From positions 1 through 64,000 of the forward strand of contig NZ_CANLRP010000013.1 of the NCBI RefSeq assembly GCF_947493425.1: a stretch of 64,000 bases of DNA. Reading direction: 5' to 3'. A program made the position numbers and the translations under genes. Shown in pieces: positions 45,101 through 51,111 of this stretch. The stretch comes from an uncultured Microscilla sp. Lineage in GTDB: Bacteria > Bacteroidota > Bacteroidia > Cytophagales > Microscillaceae. Numbering within the stretch: the first letter of the stretch is position 1; every line of letters starts with the position of its first letter. The notes beneath the pieces are model-generated. The model saw only the letters and a program-made list of their open reading frames with translations, had not been told where the DNA came from and ran no database searches.

Positions 45101-45588
45101 ACCCTTGGGTTCTGAACGATTTTTACGAAGGCAACCTGGATACTTATCAAGAGGGGGTGGTGCAATATCCTGTACGTGACCTTGCCAAAGGGAAGCATAC
45201 AGTAGTAGTAAAAGTGTGGGATACCCACAACAACTCAAGCGAAGCAAGCATCGATTTTGTTGTAACCGACAATGCTGTAATGGCGATAAACGAGGTAATG
45301 AATTACCCAAATCCATTTAATCAGGCGACTACTTTTCGTTTTGATCACAATCGGGCGGGTGAAGCCCTCGAAGTAACCATTCAGATTTATAACCGCAATG
45401 GACAACACGTAAAAAAACTGCAATATACTACCAACAAGGCTCTGACTCGTTTTGAGGGAGTGTGGGATGGCTTGGATAAACAAGGCAAAAAAATACCTCA
45501 AGGAGTGTATGTATACAAGATCACGGCACGTTCTGTTACCGATGGTGCCGAAAAATTTATTGTACGCAGATTGGTAGTGTTAGATTAA
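42175..45588 (+). CDS. porU: Type IX secretion sortase PorU
   Basis: A 1137-residue exported C25 (gingipain-type) cysteine protease. It has a signal peptide (MKYITSLIFACLLLFQHPIQA), a long N-terminal prodomain, the C25 domain with YLLLFGDASYDYKD, the catalytic His in YTGHGGEIGW (His648), and Cys in TATCEFGRYDDP (Cys682). A C-terminal sorting-like domain begins near NYPNPFNQATTFRFDHN and ends KFIVRRLVVLD. PorU cuts cargo sorting domains at the cell surface and attaches them to A-LPS in Porphyromonas. porV follows, the usual order. Confidence 0.95.
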   Translation: MKYITSLIFACLLLFQHPIQAQNFASSSVLGTGTWYKIGTTQQGIYKIDYNFLKNAGIDVDNINPRNIQLYGNVGGMLPQANSASRVDDLQENSIWVAGQDDGSFDANDYILFYAQGAVEWTYNATNKLFEHTQNIYSDSVFCFLTIGSNEGKRVQSQENLSGTTQTLTTYDDYQAYEKDERTILEQGSGREWYGEVFDFETSQNFTFDTPGLLANTSLTLTSFVMGRSALDTKFSVSLNGVTLGTQSIAAQPTGTYDVKGINNVRDFTLNTSQLSGLSQLTINLVYDKNGGSSSGYLNYLRVNYQRQLQLYDNQTTFRAIASLEQPLTAFSVANVGNGAIVWDISNPLHPVNQPYALSGSNAVFGASTATALKQFVVFQGSDFPNPESVQALPNQNLHALLPTNLVIITPEVFLSEAERLADFRRANDGLSVTVVKLPQIYNEFSSGKQDVTALRDFARMLYLRDSQVFKYLLLFGDASYDYKDRVANNTNFVPIYESRESLHPILSHSSDDYFGFLEASEGEWTETSLGDHTLEIGIGRLPVKTLEEAANVVTKLIGYANNQSNLGSWRNRVVFVADDGDVNIHQLDADVLAEDIRNNHKNFNVSKLFLDAFEQVSTPNGELAPTLKEALTQNVERGALIVNYTGHGGEIGWAEEKLLNVPQINDWENYHNLPLFVTATCEFGRYDDPLRVAGAEYILLNPKGGGIGLITTTRPVYSSTNFLLSKAFYAEVFKPIDGEMPRLGDLMIKTKNNSLNGAINRNFALLGDPSLRLAYPKHKVAVTKITNANTGQVVNTISALDKVTVEGEVTNAQDILLDGFDGVLDITIFDKAQELTTLGTESSRIQFKAQNNKIFVGKASVKAGKFTFTFIVPKDIDYKFGEGKWSFYAQANDGVNDAQGAKTDVIIGGTSASITPDDTPPAITLFMNDETFVSGGVVQPSATLIAKLSDENGLNIAQTGVGHEMTAVLDGDLENPWVLNDFYEGNLDTYQEGVVQYPVRDLAKGKHTVVVKVWDTHNNSSEASIDFVVTDNAVMAINEVMNYPNPFNQATTFRFDHNRAGEALEVTIQIYNRNGQHVKKLQYTTNKALTRFEGVWDGLDKQGKKIPQGVYVYKITARSVTDGAEKFIVRRLVVLD

Positions 45589-45742
45589 CACCAATTTACC
45601 AATAACAAGTTCACAAACAGCAAAGTACACGGCTTTATCCTGATAATTTTATAACAAATATTAGTGACTAATTAACCTTAGGGGGGAATAAAGGCATAAA
45701 ACCCCCTGATAAAAGTATACAAAAAGTATACATGTCGTCTTT

Positions 45743-45776
45743 TTGCCTAAAATTCCCAACAAAAAAAGTATATTTG
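45743..45776 (+). promoter_or_regulatory. Promoter of porV
   Basis: TTG at 45743-45745 and a perfect TATATTTG at 45769-45776, with a spacing of 23, fit the Bacteroidota consensus. It lies about 28 bp before the ATG at 45804. It sits after the earlier in-frame ATG at 45732, which therefore cannot be the start. porV can thus be expressed apart from porU. Confidence 0.6.
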
Positions 45777-45803
45777 CAAAAGTATTATAAAAACCAAATC
45801 ACA

Positions 45804-46988
45804 ATGAAATTTCATAGACGTGTAGTTTTATTAGTGGCTGCCTTTATGGTAGCTTTGGGTTCTTCCCAATCATTTAGTCAGACAGCCGCATTTATAGGGC
45901 AAGATACAGTGTCGAGACCCATCACCACTGCTGTACCTTTTTTATCTATTTCACCTGACGCCCGCGCTGCTGGTATGGGAGACGTTGGAGTAGCTACTAC
46001 TGCCGACGTAAACAGTATTTACTGGAACCCGGCAAAGCTGGTTTTTGCCGAAGGCAAAATAGGTGCTTCCCTTTCTTTCACTCCTTGGTTGCGTAAGCTC
46101 GTAAACGACATGTCGTTGTCTTATTTGTCTGCCTATTACAAACTGGACAACCGTCAGGCATTTGGTTTTTCACTAAGATACTTCAATTTAGGTAGTATTC
46201 AATTTACTGATAATCAAGGGGGGATCATTCGTGATTTTGTACCCAACGAACTAGCGGCTACCTTGACCTACTCACGTAAACTTTCTGAAAAGTTGGGAGT
46301 AGCGGTAAGTGGACGTTATATTCACTCCAACCTTTCGGCCGATTTGATCTTGGCAAACCAACAAGAAACCAAAGCTGGAAACACAGCTGCTGCTGACATA
46401 GCCGTATTTTACAAAACCGACTTGACTGTAAGTGGAATGGAGTCAAACCTGGCTTTTGGGGCAAACATTTCTAACATTGGCGCCAAAATCTCTTATACCA
46501 ACAAAAACGAAAGAGACTTTATTCCTACCAACCTTCGTTTAGGTTCTGCTTTTACTCTGAACATTGACGAATTTAATAAATTTACTGTTGCTTTAGACCT
46601 TAACAAGTTAATGGTACCTACTCCCCCCCAGGTAGACAGCCAGGGAAACATCATTTCTGGTACCAGCCCTCGCGATAAAACTTTGTTGAGTGGTATGTTT
46701 GGCTCATTTGCCGATGCCCCAGGAGGTTTTAGCGAAGAATTGAAAGAATTTATCATTGCTACTGGAATAGAGTACTGGTACAATGACTTATTTGCGGCAC
46801 GTGTAGGGTATTATAACGAACATGCTCAAAAAGGTGATCGTAAGTACTTTACTGTAGGAGTAGGGTTACGTTATAAAAAACTTGGTTTTGACGCAGCTTA
46901 TTTACTACCACAAAGAGAAACCAACCCATTGGCAGAAACACTTCGCTTCTCAATTTTGTTTAACCTTGGCGGCGAAGACAAAAAATAG
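45804..46988 (+). CDS. porV: Type IX secretion outer-membrane protein PorV (LptO)
   Basis: 394 residues from the ATG at 45804, preceded by a promoter (an upstream ATG at 45732 lies before it). It has a signal peptide (RRVVLLVAAFMVALGSSQSF) and the FadL-like barrel with ISPDARAAGMGDVGVATTAD and IYWNPAKL, the PorV/PorQ family mark. PorV shuttles sorted cargo from the translocon to PorU. It follows porU, with a strong terminator after it. Confidence 0.95.
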   Translation: MKFHRRVVLLVAAFMVALGSSQSFSQTAAFIGQDTVSRPITTAVPFLSISPDARAAGMGDVGVATTADVNSIYWNPAKLVFAEGKIGASLSFTPWLRKLVNDMSLSYLSAYYKLDNRQAFGFSLRYFNLGSIQFTDNQGGIIRDFVPNELAATLTYSRKLSEKLGVAVSGRYIHSNLSADLILANQQETKAGNTAAADIAVFYKTDLTVSGMESNLAFGANISNIGAKISYTNKNERDFIPTNLRLGSAFTLNIDEFNKFTVALDLNKLMVPTPPQVDSQGNIISGTSPRDKTLLSGMFGSFADAPGGFSEELKEFIIATGIEYWYNDLFAARVGYYNEHAQKGDRKYFTVGVGLRYKKLGFDAAYLLPQRETNPLAETLRFSILFNLGGEDKK

Positions 46989-47019
46989 TTTATTACAAAG
47001 TACAGGAAAAACTTACCTG

Positions 47020-47049
47020 AACCCTTCTCCGTTTGGAGAAGGGTTTTTT
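47020..47049 (+). terminator. Rho-independent terminator after porV
   Basis: CCCTTCTCC, GTTT loop, GGAGAAGGG then six T. A textbook terminator about 30 bp after porV. Confidence 0.9.
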
Positions 47050-47128
47050 ATTTGTTTAATTTAAAATTAAGCACCTGAAGATAAGCCCTGTGTTAGAATC
47101 ATCAGACGAATACAAAAACGAGCGAACT

Positions 47129-48409
47129 ATGTTAGACAGATCACAACCCCCCGCCTTTCACGTTGCTGACAAGGTGCCTATATTGCAAGCCAAAACCCGA
47201 TACCTTGACAATGGCATTCCTGTGCATCTGATCAATGCCGGAGGGCAGCCAGTACTTAGGGTGGAGCTATTTTTTAAAGCGGGGGCTTTGATTGATCCTA
47301 AACTTGCCACTTCGTTTTTTGTGATCAAGATGTTGCGTGAGGGTACAAGCACCCGCAATACGCAACAAATAAGCGAATATATTGATCAATATGGAGCATT
47401 TATCGAGTTTAAACCAGGGCCTGACCGTATAGGAGTGATTTTATACACCTTATCGAAATACCTCGATAAGTTATTGGTTTTAATTACAGAATTGCTCAAC
47501 GAAGCTACCTTTCCTGAAAAAGAACTGGATAGTTTTAAGAATATTACTCGACAAAACCTGCTGCTTAACCTTAAGCGTAATGGTTTTAGGGCGTCACGCA
47601 AAATGAGTCGAGTGTTGTTTGGCAGACACCCCTATGGGTTAGACCTCACCGAAGCAGCTATAGATGAAGTAAGTCGCGAAGATTTGCAGGGGTTTTACCA
47701 TAAATACATTAAAAACAATCCTTGTGACATTATTGTGTCAGGCGATGCCAACGAGGAGGTACTCAAGGTGTTGAACAAATATTTTGGAGGGATCGACTTG
47801 GCAGAGTTTTTACTGCATCCGCCCCAGATAGTGCCTACTCCGATGCCTTCAGAGCAACAGTTGCATTTAGACGTCCGCGAAAATGCCACCCAGTCGTCTA
47901 TACGCATGGGAGGGCTTATATTCACCAAAAGCCACCCCGAATACTCTAAGTTTATTATTCTCAATGAAATTTTTGGCGGCTATTTTGGCTCAAGACTGAT
48001 GAGCAACATTCGGGAAGATAAAGGCTATACTTATGGCATTTATGCCAGAGTAGCATTGTTGGAACAAGCAGCTTATTACGGTATCATGACCGATGTACGC
48101 AAAGAGTTTACTCAACACACTATAGACGAAATTCATAAAGAATCGAAGCGCATGCGTACTGAACTGGTGCCAGAAGAAGAACTAAGCCTTGTAAAAAATT
48201 ATATGTCAGGTACACTTACCAGCACCATTAATTCCCCTTTTGCCCTTGCCGATGTGTTCAAAGGGTTGCACTTTCACGGGTTGGACTATAGTTTTTATGA
48301 CAGTTACTTTGAAATACTTAAAAACATTACCCCTGAAGATTTGATAGAACTGGCTAATAAATATTTGCGTACCGAAGAAATGTATGAAATAGTAGTAGGA
48401 GGGAAGTAA
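47129..48409 (+). CDS. M16 peptidase-like protein lacking the zinc motif
   Basis: 426 residues from the ATG at 47129; a GTG at 47090 would add 13. It has the M16 (insulinase/processing-peptidase) fold: YLDNGIPVHLINAGGQPVLRVELFFKAGA, LLNEATFPEKELD, YTYGIYARVALLEQAAYY. The zinc motif HxxEH expected after the first block is replaced by ATSFFVIKMLREGT, so it is likely non-catalytic. Many bacteria encode such inactive subunits beside an active M16 protein; none is beside it here. Cytoplasmic or periplasmic location is uncertain as there is no clear signal peptide. Confidence 0.85.
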   Translation: MLDRSQPPAFHVADKVPILQAKTRYLDNGIPVHLINAGGQPVLRVELFFKAGALIDPKLATSFFVIKMLREGTSTRNTQQISEYIDQYGAFIEFKPGPDRIGVILYTLSKYLDKLLVLITELLNEATFPEKELDSFKNITRQNLLLNLKRNGFRASRKMSRVLFGRHPYGLDLTEAAIDEVSREDLQGFYHKYIKNNPCDIIVSGDANEEVLKVLNKYFGGIDLAEFLLHPPQIVPTPMPSEQQLHLDVRENATQSSIRMGGLIFTKSHPEYSKFIILNEIFGGYFGSRLMSNIREDKGYTYGIYARVALLEQAAYYGIMTDVRKEFTQHTIDEIHKESKRMRTELVPEEELSLVKNYMSGTLTSTINSPFALADVFKGLHFHGLDYSFYDSYFEILKNITPEDLIELANKYLRTEEMYEIVVGGK

Positions 48410-48559
48410 AACATTTGATAATGAGTGTTTTATAAAATGCTTTGATTCATTATTTGTTCAGGGTATTTGCGTTGTATGAGCTACAGATGAGTGCCAGTAT
48501 TTGGGTTTTTTAGTGAATTACCGAATTATATTGCGTATATTAGGTTTTTGGTTTATGAT

Positions 48560-48588
48560 TTGTATACATCATAACCTATTCATCTTTG
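48560..48588 (+). promoter_or_regulatory. Promoter before small ORF
   Basis: TTG at 48560-48562, an 18-bp spacer and CATCTTTG at 48581-48588 resemble the Bacteroidota promoter. The small gene's ATG is at 48607, 18 bp on. This supports the small ORF as a real gene. Confidence 0.45.
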
Positions 48589-48606
48589 TTAAATTTAAGT
48601 TTCGCT

Positions 48607-48825
48607 ATGTTGACTAATAATAATCATACTATACTCAAAGATCAATCATTTGATGCCCATTACCGTGTTTTAACCATTCGTATGCAAAAGGCAGTAAGTC
48701 CTCAGGAACTTAAACCCACTTTGCGCAAGATTGTAGAAGAAGAATTGAGGGGAAATTATGAAATGGAAAAATATGAAACCTATACAAAAACCATGTATAG
48801 AGTGGCGGCCGTCAGAAAGCCGTAG
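48607..48825 (+). CDS. Small hypothetical protein
   Basis: A 72-residue soluble protein (MLTNNNHTILKDQSFDAHYR start) with a mixed strand-helix pattern and charged end (EMEKYETYTKTMYRVAAV). A promoter-like sequence precedes it. No family recognised; no clear neighbour function. The family C element follows after about 58 bp. Confidence 0.5.
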   Translation: MLTNNNHTILKDQSFDAHYRVLTIRMQKAVSPQELKPTLRKIVEEELRGNYEMEKYETYTKTMYRVAAVRKP

Positions 48826-48882
48826 TTTGATATAAACTCCTCCAACCAGCCTTGTACTTTGCCCTTTCTTTAGTGATCCTGC

Positions 48883-49065
48883 AAAAATAAGTTGAGCCAT
48901 TAAAGTGTATCTTTTGCCTCCTGATTTCTCTTAAAAACCGATAGCTACAGCTTCGCTGTGCTGAGCTCTGCCAAAGGCTAAACATCACATAGCTTTGGCT
49001 ATGTTCATTTTTTTAAAATCATCAGAAAACAAAATATTTTCTTGAATCAGCTCACTTTATTTTTT
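48883..49065. repeat. Palindromic TIR element, family C, copy 2
   Basis: AAAAATAAGTTGAGCCATTA at the left matches the inverted right end AAAAATAAAGTGAGCTGATT. The inside has TAGCTACAGCTTCGCTGTG, also found in the element at 60.7 kb, and TAGCTTTGGCTATG, the hairpin core of family A. It has no ORF and lies past the 3' end of both convergent genes. Confidence 0.7.
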
Positions 49066-49186
49066 ACACATCACTTACCCATTGCTTGGGTATCCCAAAA
49101 AACATTTTTTTTTTGTTTTATCACCTCCACTTGCCTGTTTTATCTTTATTAGATCGCACAGACAAGTAGAGTATGATATTGGTTAT

Positions 49187-50866
49187 CTATAGTAGCAGTT
49201 GTCTAATTTGAGCCAAAGCATCTGTGTATGCTTTATCAGTGTCAAGCTGGGTGTCAGCCAAGGCACTTCCTGCTTTTAATTCTCCTGTTTTATGGCTATT
49301 TATCCATTCTGCCTGATCGTGTCGTTGCCTGTTTAATAATATTTCCATAAGTCCGCTTTTAAAGGCAATCTGGCGCACTTGGTGTAAAATAGCGGGTCGT
49401 TGCGGGCCCACAACCAAGGCATAGCTATCCAACACACCACCTTTGCCATCTACCTCATTCCAAGAAGCTTTGCCGTCTTCAGCCGGACTAGCTGAGGGAA
49501 CAACATCTACCCTTACATCACGTTCATCGGGCAACAAACAAAGCCGACCACGCACATTGATTTGCGACATGAGCTGGTATGCTGCACCAGGGGGTATTAC
49601 TCCGTATCCAGCCGGGTTACTCAGCATTGCCAACACCAGTGCTGCCTCAGCAGGATCATGAATACCCAAGGCAAGCAACACTCCAGAAGCTTCTAAAGTC
49701 ATGTGTAACACTTGATCGTAGTCTTTAGCATCACTCCACTTGCCCGATACACCATAAGCTCCGTCTTTGGTACTTCCCGATACGGTATAAAAACCTGTGC
49801 CAAACTCGCCAGAAGCTCCGTGCGCCACAGAAAGTGGTTGTGCGCCTATGGCGTCAACGCCTGATTCCACTGTAACATGGCTCAAGTTAATGTTTCCGCT
49901 TACTACCCCATCCCGGCTTACAGATGCAGTCGAAGGTCGCTCTTGATAACGGGTACTTTTGTCTCCTTTCTGGAAAGGCGCCAAACCAAAATCAAAAGGC
50001 GTGTAAGCTTTGATGTCAAGAATGAGTGCTTCGGTCATCGCGTATAACTTATCATCATCGGTTCCAGGATTACCAAGTTCTTCAAAAGCTGCTTGAAATC
50101 CAGTGAGAAGATAGGTATTCTCTTTATCAGTTGAGAGCTCATTTAAAGTGTCTCTGAATAGCCTGCCAATCCCTATAGACCTCCAATAAGCTTTCAGTGG
50201 TTCGATGCAACCCTTGAGGTTGGCGCCCTGTGTTTTATTTATTTTTCTTTGTATAACATGTGTGTCACTGTTCTTTAGTTGGACAGTGCTCATGGTTGGT
50301 GGTGGCGACTCAACTACTTGTCGTTGCACGGGTACATTCCCCAGCTCTGTTCCAATTCTATCTGCGGCACTTTCTCTGGTTGGATCGGTGTTTACTGCCT
50401 GACCGTTTACCTGAGCATTTGCTTTTGGTGCCCCATTGAGCTGGTTATCAATGGCGTGCCCTATTTCGTGGTTTTTTACTGTCGTACTTTCTCCAGGGGC
50501 TATGTGAATACTGTTGTCTTGAATAGTAGCTTTGGCATTGACAGAAGAAGGAAAAGGCGAATTCTCCTGAATGTTTACCCGGCTTAGGTCTGCACCGTAT
50601 TTTTGGGCAGCATATTGTTGAAGGTGTGGAGCTACCTTTTGGCTGCTTGCGCGTTGTATTGGGGCTTGTTTTGCCTGAATGGGTTGTTTTTGCCCCTCTT
50701 TGCTTTCATAAGCGTTCTGGAGTTTACGTTGTATGGGTTGTTGTTTTGCCCGAATGTTTGCCTTGCCGTCTTTTTGGGCTTTTTTACTAGTCGTTTTTTG
50801 TTGGACGGATTGGTTAATGGTGCTTAAATCGTTAGCAGTTGTTTTTTTGTTGTGTTGTGTGTGCAT
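49187..50866 (-). CDS. DUF4157 protein with possible C-terminal toxin
   Basis: A 559-residue protein without a signal peptide. Residues 1-80 are low-complexity with repeats (QPIQRK, QPIQAK, APIQRA). DUF4157 follows at about 78-175: HLQQYAAQKYGADLSRVNI, and a zincin-like NHEIGHAID (HEIGH at 133-137), with a probable third ligand in RESAADRIG (Glu165). More VQR/IQRK motifs lead to a C-terminal part. Residues 325-400 (INLSHVTV, then EFGTGFYTVSG and an acidic KDYDQVLHM) could be an ADP-ribosyltransferase-like toxin fold, a weak reading. DUF4157 proteins are associated with extracellular contractile injection cargo. No such injection genes are here. Confidence 0.75.
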   Translation of the reverse strand: MHTQHNKKTTANDLSTINQSVQQKTTSKKAQKDGKANIRAKQQPIQRKLQNAYESKEGQKQPIQAKQAPIQRASSQKVAPHLQQYAAQKYGADLSRVNIQENSPFPSSVNAKATIQDNSIHIAPGESTTVKNHEIGHAIDNQLNGAPKANAQVNGQAVNTDPTRESAADRIGTELGNVPVQRQVVESPPPTMSTVQLKNSDTHVIQRKINKTQGANLKGCIEPLKAYWRSIGIGRLFRDTLNELSTDKENTYLLTGFQAAFEELGNPGTDDDKLYAMTEALILDIKAYTPFDFGLAPFQKGDKSTRYQERPSTASVSRDGVVSGNINLSHVTVESGVDAIGAQPLSVAHGASGEFGTGFYTVSGSTKDGAYGVSGKWSDAKDYDQVLHMTLEASGVLLALGIHDPAEAALVLAMLSNPAGYGVIPPGAAYQLMSQINVRGRLCLLPDERDVRVDVVPSASPAEDGKASWNEVDGKGGVLDSYALVVGPQRPAILHQVRQIAFKSGLMEILLNRQRHDQAEWINSHKTGELKAGSALADTQLDTDKAYTDALAQIRQLLL

Positions 50867-50955
50867 GTATTTTCTTTATGTAGTTTGTTCAATCAACCAA
50901 ATACACTGGAGCTTATTACATTTGCTTCTTTTACCTTCTCTTAAAAAAAACAAAA

Positions 50956-50989
50956 CCTAGCCCAATTTCCAGTTTACTTAGAGGCTAGG
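50956..50989 (-). terminator. Hairpin downstream of the helicase
   Basis: CCTAGCC pairs with GGCTAGG around a 20-base loop. On the minus strand it lies about 120 bp after the helicase stop and is followed by TTTTGTTTTTTTT, a strong T-run. Confidence 0.6.
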
Positions 50990-51091
50990 GTACTAGATTT
51001 TAACAGTGCATTTGATGGTTTGTTATAACTTGAAATTATATGAATATGTGTACTTGTTTTTAGGATATGAGCGAACATACAGAACTTTGAA

Positions 51092-51111
51092 AACTGTCTT
51101 ATAAGACAGTT
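51092..51111 (-). terminator. Palindrome across the helicase stop
   Basis: AACTGTCTTATAAGACAGTT is a perfect 20-bp palindrome that overlaps the helicase stop codon at 51110-51112. It may be a first terminator or a binding site; there is only a short T-run. Confidence 0.4.

Noticed and set aside
45679-45711. GGGGG...CCCCC hairpin between porU and porV as a terminator
   Set aside because: Stem is only 5-6 bp with a 17-base loop and no T-run. It was left out in favour of the promoter right after it.
49187-50866. DUF4157 protein as part of a contractile injection locus here
   Set aside because: No sheath, tube, baseplate or AAA gene of such a system lies in the window.
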